Source: Mycobacterium sp. NBC_00419
GTDB lineage: Bacteria; Actinomycetota; Actinomycetes; Mycobacteriales; Mycobacteriaceae
NCBI RefSeq assembly: GCF_036023875.1
Contig: NZ_CP107931.1
Location: forward strand, 1,116,001 to 1,180,000
Length of the DNA stretch: 64,000 bases
Direction: 5' to 3'
The notes below the pieces were generated by a model that did no database searches, was not told the DNA's origin, and saw only the letters and a program-made list of their open reading frames with translations. Shown here in pieces: positions 53,471 to 61,851 of this stretch (within the stretch, counting starts at the first letter, position 1; each line of letters starts with the position of its first letter). The position numbers were made by a program, and so were the translations under genes.

Positions 53471-54001
53471 GTGCGACTGACGCCGCTGCCTGCAGAACAG
53501 TGGGACGACGACGTCCGCGCTGCCTTGCGGGGCATGCTGCCGCGCGAGCGTCAGAATCCCGAGCAGGCCGGGACGGCGTTGTCGACGCTGGTGCGCCACC
53601 CGGCCCTCGCCAAGGCCTTCCTCGGCCTCAACATGCATCTGCTGTTCAGGTCGTCGCTGCCACCGCGACTGCGCGAGGTGGCGATCCTGCGGATCGCGCA
53701 CCGGCGCCAGTGCGCCTACGAGTGGGAACACCACGTCGAACTCGCCAGGGCCGAGGGACTCACCGGGGCCGACATCGAGGCCGTCCGCCGCGGTGAGGCC
53801 GCCGATGCCCTCGACGGTCTGGTGCTCACCGCAGTCGACGAACTCGACGCGACATCGAACCTGACGGACCAGACGTGGGAGGCGCTCGGTGAACACCTCA
53901 GTGACCGCCAGCGGATGGACTTCGTCTTCACCGTCGGCACCTACGCCATGTTGGCCATGGCGTTCAACACTTTCGGCGTACAGCTAGAACAGGAAAGGTA
54001 A
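53471..54001 (+). CDS. Carboxymuconolactone decarboxylase (CMD/AhpD)-family protein
   Basis: 176 residues from the GTG preceded by GAGAGGGGG; upstream in-frame starts overlap the operator. The core motif LREVAILRIAHRRQCAYEWEHHVELARAEGL is the CMD signature, with a single Cys in place of the CxxC of true AhpD peroxidases. Such proteins often accompany ring-degradation genes as isomerase or decarboxylase-like enzymes without proven activity. First gene of a seven-gene operon with the Rieske oxygenase. Confidence 0.83.
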   Translation: MRLTPLPAEQWDDDVRAALRGMLPRERQNPEQAGTALSTLVRHPALAKAFLGLNMHLLFRSSLPPRLREVAILRIAHRRQCAYEWEHHVELARAEGLTGADIEAVRRGEAADALDGLVLTAVDELDATSNLTDQTWEALGEHLSDRQRMDFVFTVGTYAMLAMAFNTFGVQLEQER

Positions 54002-54006
54002 CTACG

Positions 54007-55320
54007 TTGGCACACTTCCCGAAGCCGGCAGTCGGCAGTTGGACAGAGAACTGGCCGGAGCTGGGCACCGCCCCGGTCGACTACACCGACTCGATCGACC
54101 CGCAGCAGTGGAAGCTCGAGCAGCAGGCGATCTTCCGCAAGACCTGGCTGCAGGTCGGGCGCGTCGAGCGACTTCCCAAGAACGGCAGCTACTTCACCCG
54201 GGAGATGCCCTCGGTGGGCGCCGGCACGTCCATCATCGTCGTCAGGGACGGCACCGGCCCCGACGGAACCATTCGCGCCTTTTACAACCTGTGCCGCCAC
54301 CGCGGCAACAAGCTGGTGTGGAACGACTACCCGGGCGAAGAGGTGTCCGGCAACTGCCGCCAGTTCACCTGCAAGTACCACGCCTGGCGCTACGGCCTGG
54401 ACGGCAAGCTGACGTTCGTCCAGCAGGAAGACGAGTTCTTCGACCTCGACAAGGCCGACTACCCGCTCAAGCCGGTTCGCTGCGAAGTGTGGGAGGGATT
54501 CATCTTCGTCAACTTCGACGACGATGCCGAGCCGCTGCGGGACTACCTGGGCGACTTCGCCAAGGGCCTGGAAGGGTATCCCTTCCACGAGATGACCGAG
54601 GTCTACAGCTATACCGCCGAGATCAACGCGAACTGGAAGCTGTTCATCGACGCGTTCACCGAGTTCTACCACGCACCTGTGCTGCACATGAAGCAGGCGA
54701 CCAAGGAGGAGGCCGAGAAGCTGGCCAAGGTCGGCTTCGAAGCTCTGCACTACGACATCAAGGGTCAACACTCGATGATCTCGTCCTGGGGCGGGATGAG
54801 CCCGCCCAAGGACCTCAACATGGTCAAGCCGATCGAACGCATCCTGCACAGCGGGCTGTTCGGCCCGTGGGATCGCCCCGACATCAAGGGCATCCTGCCC
54901 GACGAGCTGCCCCCGGCGGTCAACCCTGCCCGCCAGAAGACTTGGGGCCAGGACTCTTTCGAGTTCTTCCCGAACTTCACGCTGCTGCTGTGGGCCCCCG
55001 GGTGGTACCTCACCTACAACTACTGGCCGACCGACGTCGACAAGCACATCTTCGAGGCGAACCTCTATTTCGTGCCGCCGAAGAACACGCGGCAGCGGTT
55101 GTCCCAGGAGCTGGCGGCGGTGACCTTCAAGGAGTACGCCCTGCAGGACGCCAACACCCTGGAAGCCACCCAGACCCAGATCGGCACCCGGGCCGTCACC
55201 GATTTCCCGCTGTGCGATCAGGAGATCCTGCTGCGGCATCTGCACCACACCGCACACAAATACGTCGATGACTACAAGGCCGCGCAGAACGGGAGCCTGA
55301 AGGGTGCCGCACATGTCTGA
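54007..55320 (+). CDS. Rieske non-haem iron oxygenase, alpha subunit
   Basis: 437 residues, TTG start. Rieske centre NLCRHRGNKLVW (Cys-x-His) and CKYHAWRYGLDG (Cys-x2-His) near residues 97-125; mononuclear iron ligands in DAFTEFYHAPVLH with a distal Asp expected in the catalytic domain. Ring-hydroxylating or demethylating oxygenase. No small beta subunit or dedicated reductase follows; the Rieske ferredoxin at 36.9 kb could supply electrons. 5 bp after the CMD gene. Confidence 0.9.
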   Translation: MAHFPKPAVGSWTENWPELGTAPVDYTDSIDPQQWKLEQQAIFRKTWLQVGRVERLPKNGSYFTREMPSVGAGTSIIVVRDGTGPDGTIRAFYNLCRHRGNKLVWNDYPGEEVSGNCRQFTCKYHAWRYGLDGKLTFVQQEDEFFDLDKADYPLKPVRCEVWEGFIFVNFDDDAEPLRDYLGDFAKGLEGYPFHEMTEVYSYTAEINANWKLFIDAFTEFYHAPVLHMKQATKEEAEKLAKVGFEALHYDIKGQHSMISSWGGMSPPKDLNMVKPIERILHSGLFGPWDRPDIKGILPDELPPAVNPARQKTWGQDSFEFFPNFTLLLWAPGWYLTYNYWPTDVDKHIFEANLYFVPPKNTRQRLSQELAAVTFKEYALQDANTLEATQTQIGTRAVTDFPLCDQEILLRHLHHTAHKYVDDYKAAQNGSLKGAAHV

Positions 55321-55666
55321 GACGACTGCCACCGAGACCGGTTTGCTTCCGACCGAATTCGCCGACCTGGAGCGGTTCAGCGATTGGATCCTGCCCACCG
55401 AGCCCGAGCGCTACGCCAAGCGCCTGTCTGCCACGATGGCCGAGATGCAGGATCTCTACGACGTCGGGCTGGCGCGCCTCGAGGAGGTCATGGTCTACCT
55501 CGATGCCCGCTTCCCGCTGCACGATATGCCCGAAGACGCCAAGCGGCTCATGCATCTGATGCAGTCTGTGGTGATGGTGTCCTTCCCGGTGGAGGTCTGG
55601 AAACAGCCCCGCGTGCTCGACAGCGGCGCGGCCTGGGTCACCATCACCAGGGAGCCGGTGGTTTAG
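55313..55666 (+). CDS. Small hypothetical protein coupled to the Rieske oxygenase
   Basis: 117 residues, ATG 8 bp before the oxygenase stop. Helical, charged, with no cysteines or histidine cluster (ERYAKRLSATMAEMQDLYDVGLARLEEVMVYLDARFPL). Conserved-looking and translationally coupled, so it may be an assembly or accessory subunit of the oxygenase. Not a beta subunit of the dioxygenase type, which is longer and NTF2-like. Confidence 0.65.
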   Translation: MSETTATETGLLPTEFADLERFSDWILPTEPERYAKRLSATMAEMQDLYDVGLARLEEVMVYLDARFPLHDMPEDAKRLMHLMQSVVMVSFPVEVWKQPRVLDSGAAWVTITREPVV

Positions 55667-55668
55667 GC

Positions 55669-56910
55669 GTGCTGACCCTCAAAGCCGCGGGTCTGCTCGA
55701 CGTCGACGCCGGAGTAATCGTGAGTCCCGGCATCGTCCGTGTCGACGGCGACCGCATCGTCGGGATCGGCGGCGAGCCCAGGTCCAATGTCGGCACCGCC
55801 GACGAGGGCGAGCTGATCGACCTCGGGGACAGCATCCTGCTGCCCGGTCTGATGGACATGGAGGTCAACCTCCTGATGGGCGGCCGGGGTGAAAACCCCG
55901 GCCTCTCACAGGTTCAGGACGACCCACCGACCCGGGTGCTGCGTGCGGTGGGCAACGCGCGCCGCACCCTGCACGCGGGCTTCACCACGGTGCGTAACCT
56001 GGGCCTGTTCGTCAAGACCGGTGGATACCTGCTCGACGTCGCATTGGGCAAGGCCATCGACGGCGGCTTGATCGAAGGTCCTCGCATCGTGCCTGCCGGC
56101 CATGCGATCACCCCGACCGGCGGGCACCTCGATCCGACGATGTTCGCCGCGTTCATGCCGGGGGTGCTGGAACTGACCGTCGAAGAGGGCATCGCCAACG
56201 GGGTCGACGAGATCCGCAAAGCGGTGCGCTACCAGATCAAGCACGGCGCCCAGCTGATCAAGGTGTGCTGTTCGGGCGGGGTGATGTCGCTCACGGGTTC
56301 GGCCGGGGCGCAACACTATTCGGACGAAGAGTTGGCCGCAATCGTCGACGAGGCCCACCGGCGCGGCCTGCGGGTGGCCGCCCACACCCACGGCGCCGAG
56401 GCCGTCAAGCACGCCGTCGGCGTCGGCATCGACTGCATCGAGCACGGCTTCCTGATCGACGACGAGGCCATCGCGCTGATGGTCGAGAACGGGACGTTCC
56501 TGGTCAGCACCCGCCGCCTGGCCGAGGGAATGGACGTCTCCAAGGCGCCGCCGGAGCTGCAGGCCAAGGCCGCCGAGATGTTCCCGAAGGCGCGTACCTC
56601 GATCAAGGCCGCCTACGAGGCCGGGGTGAAGATCGCCGTCGGCACCGATGCCCCGGCAATCCCGCACGGCCGCAACGCCGATGAGCTCGTCACCCTGGCC
56701 GAGTGGGGTCTTCCCCCGGCGGCCGTCCTGAAGGCGGCGACGGTGACCGCCGCAGAGCTGATCAACGTGACCGACCGCGGACGGCTGGCCGAGGGACTGC
56801 TGGCCGACATCATCGCCGTGCCGGGCGATCCGCTGGCCGACATCACCGTGACCAGGAACGTGAGTTTCGTGATGAAAGGCGGGAAAGTCCATGTCCACAA
56901 GACGGACTGA
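55669..56910 (+). CDS. Imidazolonepropionase-like amidohydrolase with altered metal motif
   Basis: 413 residues, GTG start 2 bp after the previous stop. COG1228-type layout: LLPGLMDMEVNLLMGG, TTVRNLG, IKVCCSGGVMS, RVAAHTHGAEAVKHAVGVGIDCIEHG, IAVGTDAP. In active relatives the first strand reads GLIDxHxH; here both histidines are lost (MEVN). The later His, His and Asp ligands are intact. It may bind one metal in a different way or have a changed reaction. Its 3' end overlaps the NTF2-like gene by 20 bp. Confidence 0.8.
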   Translation: MLTLKAAGLLDVDAGVIVSPGIVRVDGDRIVGIGGEPRSNVGTADEGELIDLGDSILLPGLMDMEVNLLMGGRGENPGLSQVQDDPPTRVLRAVGNARRTLHAGFTTVRNLGLFVKTGGYLLDVALGKAIDGGLIEGPRIVPAGHAITPTGGHLDPTMFAAFMPGVLELTVEEGIANGVDEIRKAVRYQIKHGAQLIKVCCSGGVMSLTGSAGAQHYSDEELAAIVDEAHRRGLRVAAHTHGAEAVKHAVGVGIDCIEHGFLIDDEAIALMVENGTFLVSTRRLAEGMDVSKAPPELQAKAAEMFPKARTSIKAAYEAGVKIAVGTDAPAIPHGRNADELVTLAEWGLPPAAVLKAATVTAAELINVTDRGRLAEGLLADIIAVPGDPLADITVTRNVSFVMKGGKVHVHKTD

Positions 56911-57325
56911 CGACATCGTCGAGATCCAGCAGCTACTGGCCCGCTACGCGGTGACCATCACGCAGCTCGACGTCGACGGCCTGGTCACGGTGTTCACCGA
57001 CGACGGCACCTACAGCGCGTTCGGCGAAACCTATTCGCTGTCCCGGTTTCCGGTTCTGGTCGACGCCGCCCCCAAGGGGCTCTTCATGACCGGCGAGTCG
57101 TTGATCGAGTTCGACGAGGACGATCCCGACGCGGCGACCGGCACCCAGCCGTTGTGCTTCATCGAGCACTCTGCCCACGACATGCGGATCGGCTACTACC
57201 GCGACACCTACGTGCGCACCGCCGGCAGCTGGCGGCTGCGCACCCGTGCGATGACGTTCATCCGACGCAGCGGGGAACATGATTCGGGCCGCCCGCACGC
57301 GATCGGACGGCCCGCCGGCGGATGA
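56891..57325 (+). CDS. NTF2/SnoaL-like domain protein
   Basis: 144 residues. IVEIQQLLARYAVTITQLDVDGLVTVFTDDGTYS is the typical N-terminal helix and strand of SnoaL/limonene-epoxide-hydrolase-like folds, with RDTYVRTAGSWRLRTR in the C-terminal sheet. Can be a hydrolase, isomerase or a beta subunit of a Rieske oxygenase; the operon makes the last worth testing. Overlaps both neighbours. Confidence 0.78.
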   Translation: MSTRRTDDIVEIQQLLARYAVTITQLDVDGLVTVFTDDGTYSAFGETYSLSRFPVLVDAAPKGLFMTGESLIEFDEDDPDAATGTQPLCFIEHSAHDMRIGYYRDTYVRTAGSWRLRTRAMTFIRRSGEHDSGRPHAIGRPAGG

Positions 57326-58452
57326 CGGACGCCATCGTGACCGAATCCCCCATGGCGGTCCGCGAATTCCGCGCCGCACTGCAGGGCTGGCTCGCCGAGC
57401 ATGACCTCACTCCCGGAGCGGACCATTCGCTGGCCGGACACATCGACCAGATGAGCCGGGTGCGGCGGGAGCTCTACGACGCGGGCTGGATGCGGTACGG
57501 CTGGCCCGCCGAGGTCGGCGGCCTCGGCGGCACGGCCGTGATGCGCCTGGTGGTGGCCGAGGAGATCCTCGGCCGCAACCTCGCCGAACCCGGCCCGTAC
57601 TCGATGATGGAAGTCCTTGTGCCCACGCTGATCTCCTACGCCCGACCCGAACTGGCGGCGGAGATGGTGCCGCGGTACCTGCGCGGCGAGGAACACTGGT
57701 GCCAGGGGTTCTCCGAACCGGGGTCCGGCAGCGACCTGGCGTCGCTGACCACCAGGGCCGTCCGCGACGGCGATGACTGGGTGATCAACGGCCAGAAGGT
57801 ATGGACAAGCTTCGCGCAGTTCTCCAAACGCTGCGTGCTGCTGACCCGCACCGGGACGCCCGATACCCCCAAGCACCAGGGCATCACGGCGTTCTTCGTC
57901 GACCTGGACTCCCCCGGCGTCACGGTGCGCCCGCTGCGCACGATGCACGGCGTCGACGAATTCTGCGAGGTGTACTTCGACGACGTCGTCGTACCGGGTG
58001 AGCGCATGCTGGGCAACCCGGGCGATGGCTGGCAACTGGCCAATGACCTGCTGCCGTTCGAGCGCTCAACCTGTTTCTGGCAGCGCATCGCCTACCTGTA
58101 CACCCGCCTCGACCGCCTGGTGGCCCAAGCGCCCGACGCCCCGGACTCCGAGATCGGAGCGGCCTACCTGGCGTTGCACACCGTGCGGTGCAAGTCGGCG
58201 GAGACCCAGCGGCGTTTTGCCGAGGGAGCCAAGCTCGGGCCCGAGACCTCGGTGGACAAGGTGCTGCTGGCCGGCGCCGAACAGCGCCTCTACGACACCG
58301 CGCGCGATCTGCTGCCCGGCGTCGTGGAGCTCGACGAAAGCCCTTGGCGCCCAGAGTTTCTCTACAGCCGTTCAGCGACGATCTACGGCGGTACCGCCGA
58401 GATCCAGCGCAATATCATCGCCCGCCGGCTTCTGGACCTCGGGAAGGAGTGA
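57322..58452 (+). CDS. Acyl-CoA dehydrogenase, large partner
   Basis: 376 residues, ATGA overlap with the NTF2-like gene. GFSEPGSGSDLASLTTRAV, NGQKVWTSFAQFSKRC, and C-terminal IYGGTAEIQRNIIARRLLDLGKE. Full catalytic FadE; followed 3 bp later by a shortened FadE, so again a heteromeric pair. Confidence 0.88.
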   Translation: MTDAIVTESPMAVREFRAALQGWLAEHDLTPGADHSLAGHIDQMSRVRRELYDAGWMRYGWPAEVGGLGGTAVMRLVVAEEILGRNLAEPGPYSMMEVLVPTLISYARPELAAEMVPRYLRGEEHWCQGFSEPGSGSDLASLTTRAVRDGDDWVINGQKVWTSFAQFSKRCVLLTRTGTPDTPKHQGITAFFVDLDSPGVTVRPLRTMHGVDEFCEVYFDDVVVPGERMLGNPGDGWQLANDLLPFERSTCFWQRIAYLYTRLDRLVAQAPDAPDSEIGAAYLALHTVRCKSAETQRRFAEGAKLGPETSVDKVLLAGAEQRLYDTARDLLPGVVELDESPWRPEFLYSRSATIYGGTAEIQRNIIARRLLDLGKE

Positions 58453-58455
58453 TAC

Positions 58456-59247
58456 GTGGACGACGGCGACCTCGGCATGCTTGCCGACACTCTGCACAAG
58501 ACCATGACCGCCGCGGCCGATGCCGGACGGCCGAACGTCGAGGGCGCCCTAGCCGAACTCGGCTGGCTCGACATGCTCGCCGAGGTCCCCGCCGAGGCAA
58601 CTGCTCTGGTGTTCCGCCTGCTCGGTGAGACGGGAACTCACGCCGGTGTCCTCAACGACGTCGTGCTGCACGCCGCAGGAGAGCCCGGCGGCGGTGCCGT
58701 GCCGCTTCCGTTCACCGGTGACCGCTGGGTGCTGTGGGAGCGGACGGGCGAGGGCGGCCGGTCCATCGACGGCGAGCTTCCGGTGCGCGCCGTGGCCGAC
58801 GGCGACGCCGTGCCGATGGCGGCGGGGCGAGTTGCGCTGGGGTGGTGGCTGGCAGGTTCGGCCCGCGCCATGCTGACGCTGGCCCGCCAGCACGCGGTCG
58901 ACCGGGTCCAGTTCGGCAGGCCGATCGCATCCTTCCAGGCGGTGCGGCACCGGTTGGCCGAGACGCTGGTTGCCGTCGACGGCGCCGAGGCGACACTGCG
59001 GGCGGCCGACGACGACCTCGGCTGCCTGTTGGCCAAAGCCGCGGCCGGGCAGGCGGCACTCACCGCGGCCAGGCACTGCCAGCAGGTGATGGGCGGGATC
59101 GGGTTCACCGCCGAGCACGACCTGCACCGGCACGTGAAACGGGTCATGCTTCTCGACGGCCTGCTGGGCTCGGCGCGGGACCTGACCAGGCAGGCGGGGG
59201 CCGCAGTCCGGGCATCCCGGCATGCGCCGCGACTGGCGAACTTGTGA
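58456..59247 (+). CDS. Acyl-CoA dehydrogenase, small partner (reduced)
   Basis: 263 residues, GTG start. Only the C-terminal helical domain is well kept (ARQHAVDRVQFGRPIASFQAVRHRLAETLVAVDGAE, ARHCQQVMGGIGFTAEHDLHRHVKRVMLLDG). The N-terminal and middle domains are shrunk to about 120 residues, so this is one of the smallest members of the FadE family. It cannot bind substrate as a usual FadE and must depend on its partner. Confidence 0.82.
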   Translation: MDDGDLGMLADTLHKTMTAAADAGRPNVEGALAELGWLDMLAEVPAEATALVFRLLGETGTHAGVLNDVVLHAAGEPGGGAVPLPFTGDRWVLWERTGEGGRSIDGELPVRAVADGDAVPMAAGRVALGWWLAGSARAMLTLARQHAVDRVQFGRPIASFQAVRHRLAETLVAVDGAEATLRAADDDLGCLLAKAAAGQAALTAARHCQQVMGGIGFTAEHDLHRHVKRVMLLDGLLGSARDLTRQAGAAVRASRHAPRLANL

Positions 59248-59322
59248 CGCACGTCATGACCTGCGAGGCCTCATTGCCGGTTAGACTCACCGCGCAGTAA
59301 CAATTTCGCCAGATCTGGCATT

Positions 59323-59358
59323 GAGAACGTAATTCTCGCGGCTGAGAGTAGTACTCTA
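59323..59358. promoter_or_regulatory. Candidate double operator, best copy of GAGAAY-N3-ATTCTC, TetR promoter
   Basis: GAGAAC-GTA-ATTCTC, 6 bp, GAGAGT-AGT-ACTCTA. The first unit is a full match and the second palindromic with small changes. It lies 53 bp upstream of the TetR start, the place expected for autoregulation. Confidence 0.7.
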
Positions 59359-59411
59359 CTTACCGTGAGGTACACCCGAACCGCCCGCGCTAGCTCGTTT
59401 CGAGCCCCGCA

Positions 59412-60068
59412 GTGAACAGCCCGAGCGAAGAACCCGCCTGGAAGCAGCGCGCCGTCGAACGGTCGATCAGGACCGCCAAGGTGCGCGCCGGCCAGCGTGT
59501 GCAGCGGTTCCTCGACGCCGCCCAGGCCATCATCACCGAGAAGGGCAGCACCGACTTCACCGTCCAAGAGGTGGTGGATCGGTCCCGGCAATCGTTGCGC
59601 AGCTTCTACCTGCAGTTCGACGGGAAGCATGAGCTGCTCCTGGCCCTGTTCGAAGACGCGCTCAGCCGTGCCGCCGATCAGATCCGCGCCGCCACGTCGG
59701 CCCAGAAAGACCCGCTGCAGCGCCTGAAAGTGGCGGTCACGCTGCTCTTCGAACTCTCCCGGCCCGACCCGACCGCCCGCCGGCCGTTGTTCACCGACTT
59801 CGCACCGCAGCTCCTGATCTCCCACCCCACCGAGGTCAAGGGCGCCCATGCGCCGCTGGTCGCGCTGTTCACCGAGCTCATGGAAGAAGCGGGCGCGGCA
59901 GGCGAACTGCGCGCCGACGCCAACCCCAAGCGGCTCGCGGCGATGACGATGCAGACCATCATGTTCATCGCCCAGTCCAGCGGTGTGCCCGACGACGACA
60001 ACAATCACAGCCCGATCAACGGTGACGAAGTGTGGGCATTCTGCTCGCAAGGGTTCGCCAAGCACTGA
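59412..60068 (+). CDS. TetR-family regulator, candidate controller of the GAGAAY regulon
   Basis: 218 residues, GTG start with a weak ribosome site. A basic N-terminal arm (KQRAVERSIRTAKVRAGQRVQRFLDAA) precedes the helix-turn-helix FTVQEVVDRSRQSLRSFYLQFDGKHELLLALF. The ligand-binding part is ordinary in length. The best double operator of the window is in its promoter and another at its 3' side, and the same motif lies before most catabolic operons. This makes it the simplest candidate for the master repressor (inference; no other regulator in the window sits beside this motif so closely). Confidence 0.8.
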   Translation: MNSPSEEPAWKQRAVERSIRTAKVRAGQRVQRFLDAAQAIITEKGSTDFTVQEVVDRSRQSLRSFYLQFDGKHELLLALFEDALSRAADQIRAATSAQKDPLQRLKVAVTLLFELSRPDPTARRPLFTDFAPQLLISHPTEVKGAHAPLVALFTELMEEAGAAGELRADANPKRLAAMTMQTIMFIAQSSGVPDDDNNHSPINGDEVWAFCSQGFAKH

Positions 60069-60071
60069 GCC

Positions 60072-60099
60072 GAGAACGTGATTCGCGCTCCGCGATAGC
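60072..60099. promoter_or_regulatory. Operator-like site between convergent TetR and MeaB genes
   Basis: GAGAAC-GTG-ATTCGC, 7 bp, GATAGC. Eleven of twelve half-site bases match in the first unit. It lies between two stop codons, not in an obvious promoter, so it could be an auxiliary site or chance. Confidence 0.35.
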
Positions 60100-60110
60100 C
60101 GATTTCCGAA

Positions 60111-60980
60111 CTACTTCGCGATGAGCGTCTCCGCGGCGCTGTACGCATCGCAGCGACCGTCGGCGACCGCCTGGGCAAGATCGTCCAGCGCCGGATGGGC
60201 CTGCAATCGGCTTTGCGCCAGCGACAGCACCTGAGCGCGGGCCCGGGCAGCGCGCCGGGCCGGAGTGTCGGCCCGCCCGTGCGCCTCGATCGCCTCGACC
60301 AGGTCCTGAACTCCCTCGCCCCGGGACGCGATCAGGGTCAGCACCGGAACGTGGGTTTCGAATTTGAGGTCGCGCACGGTCTGGGCGGCGCCCTCGCGGT
60401 CCGCCTTGTTCACCACCACCAGATCGGCGACCTCGAGCAGTCCGGCCTTGGCCGCCTGAACGGCGTCACCCGCCCCGGGGTTGAGGATCACGATGGTCGG
60501 GTCGGCGAGCGCGGCCACCTCGATCTCGGACTGGCCGACTCCGACCGTCTCCACTAGGACCACGTCGTAGGCCAGCGCGCCGAGCAGACGGATGGCGGCC
60601 GGTACCGCCGCAGCCAACCCGCCCAGATGCCCACGCGCGGCCACCGAGCGGATCAGGACGCCGGGATCATTGATGTGGGCCGCCATCCGAATGCGGTCAC
60701 CCAGCAATGCACCACCGCTGTACGGCGAGGACGGGTCGACTGCCAACACCGCAACCCGTTGTCCCCGTTCACGATATGCCGCGACAAGCACCGCGATCGT
60801 CGTCGACTTGCCCGCCCCCGGCGGTCCCGTCACCCCGATCACCGGTAGCGCCACCGAGCCGACTTCGGCGAGCACCTCGTCGCGGCGGCTGCTTTCGACC
60901 ATGCTCAGCAGCCGGCCCACGGCGCGGGTGTTCCCGGCGCGGGCAGCGGCGATCAGCTCGGCGACCTCCATGACAGGCAA
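60111..60980 (-). CDS. MeaB/ArgK-type GTPase (methylmalonyl-CoA mutase chaperone family)
   Basis: 289 residues from a TTG ten bases after AGGAGA; ATG 60971 or ATG 61022 are alternatives, the last abutting the operator. Walker A GVTGPPGAGKST, VETVGVGQSE, and NKADREG for guanine specificity. The family loads or repairs B12 mutases. No mutase gene is visible in this window, so its client is either beyond the edge or elsewhere. Divergent from the SDR gene and sharing its operator. Confidence 0.85.
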   Translation of the reverse strand: MPVMEVAELIAAARAGNTRAVGRLLSMVESSRRDEVLAEVGSVALPVIGVTGPPGAGKSTTIAVLVAAYRERGQRVAVLAVDPSSPYSGGALLGDRIRMAAHINDPGVLIRSVAARGHLGGLAAAVPAAIRLLGALAYDVVLVETVGVGQSEIEVAALADPTIVILNPGAGDAVQAAKAGLLEVADLVVVNKADREGAAQTVRDLKFETHVPVLTLIASRGEGVQDLVEAIEAHGRADTPARRAARARAQVLSLAQSRLQAHPALDDLAQAVADGRCDAYSAAETLIAK

Positions 60981-61022
60981 CGCTACGGGTTCTCCTAGTC
61001 GGTTGACCGATCGCGGCGTCAT

Positions 61023-61050
61023 GAGAATACTATTCTCTCTGATAGAGAGT
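61023..61050. promoter_or_regulatory. Candidate operator, GAGAAY-N3-ATTCTC family, MeaB/SDR divergent promoter
   Basis: GAGAAT-ACT-ATTCTC, a perfect 15-bp palindrome, then 7 bp and GAGAGT. It lies 25 bp before the SDR ATG and about 45 bp upstream of the MeaB start chosen here. Confidence 0.65.
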
Positions 61051-61075
61051 ATTAGTTGCAAGAAGGGAAATCACT

Positions 61076-61840
61076 ATGCAGATCAGTGGCAGCTCCGCGG
61101 TCGTCTTCGGCGGTGCGGGCGGTCTGGGTGAGGCGACCGTGCGCCGCCTGCACGGGGCCGGAGCCAAGGTCGTCATCGCCGACCTCGCCGACGAGAAGGG
61201 CACGGAACTCGCCGCCGAACTCGGTATCCCCTATGTGCGTACCGACGTCACCGACGACGACGCCGTGAACGCCGCGATCGCCGCGGCCGAAGCCCTTGGG
61301 CCGTTCCGCATCTCGGTGGACACCCACGGCGGCCCGGCCGGTGGCGGACGGCTGGTGGGCAAGGACGGCTCGCCGATGGAACTCGAGGCATTCACCAAGA
61401 CCATCACCTTCTACCTGACCGCGGTGTTCAACGTCATGCGGCACACCGCGGCCGCCATCGCGCGCCAGGAGCCCGATGAGAACGGCGCGCGCGGCGTGAT
61501 CATCAACACCGCGTCGATCGCAGCGTTCGAGGGGCAGATCGGCCAGCTGCCGTACGCGGCCGCCAAAGGTGGCGTGGTGTCGATGACTCTGGTTGCCGCG
61601 CGGGATCTTTCGCCCCTAGGCATCCGGGTGATGTCGATTGCGCCGGGCACCATCAACACCCCGGCCTACGGCACAGCCGCCGACCAGCTGGAGGCCTACT
61701 GGGGCCCGCAGGTCCCGTTCCCCAAGCGGATGGGCCGCTCCGACGAGTACGGGCGCCTGGCGCTGTCGATCGCCGAGAACGACTACCTCAACGGTGAGAC
61801 GATCCGGCTCGACGGCGCACTGCGCTTCCCGCCGAAGTAA
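61076..61840 (+). CDS. Short-chain dehydrogenase (3-hydroxyacyl-CoA dehydrogenase type)
   Basis: 254 residues, ATG after [21 protein letters not shown] nucleotide loop, Ser in [11 protein letters not shown] and YAAAK. It resembles the HSD17B10/type II 3-hydroxyacyl-CoA dehydrogenase branch by [14 protein letters not shown] end and ADLADEKG. The usual NNAG after strand 4 reads [10 protein letters not shown], an uncommon change. Probably oxidises a 3-hydroxyacyl-CoA of the side chain, after the convergent Ech gene product. Confidence 0.85.
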   Translation: MQISGSSAVVFGGAGGLGEATVRRLHGAGAKVVIADLADEKGTELAAELGIPYVRTDVTDDDAVNAAIAAAEALGPFRISVDTHGGPAGGGRLVGKDGSPMELEAFTKTITFYLTAVFNVMRHTAAAIARQEPDENGARGVIINTASIAAFEGQIGQLPYAAAKGGVVSMTLVAARDLSPLGIRVMSIAPGTINTPAYGTAADQLEAYWGPQVPFPKRMGRSDEYGRLALSIAENDYLNGETIRLDGALRFPPK

Positions 61841-61851
61841 GCCGCGCGGGC

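Noticed and set aside
53941..55398. Minus-strand frame of about 485 codons opposite the Rieske oxygenase
   Set aside because: Antisense to a gene with clear catalytic motifs; composition (Val/Gln/Leu/Arg-rich) is typical of the mirror frame.
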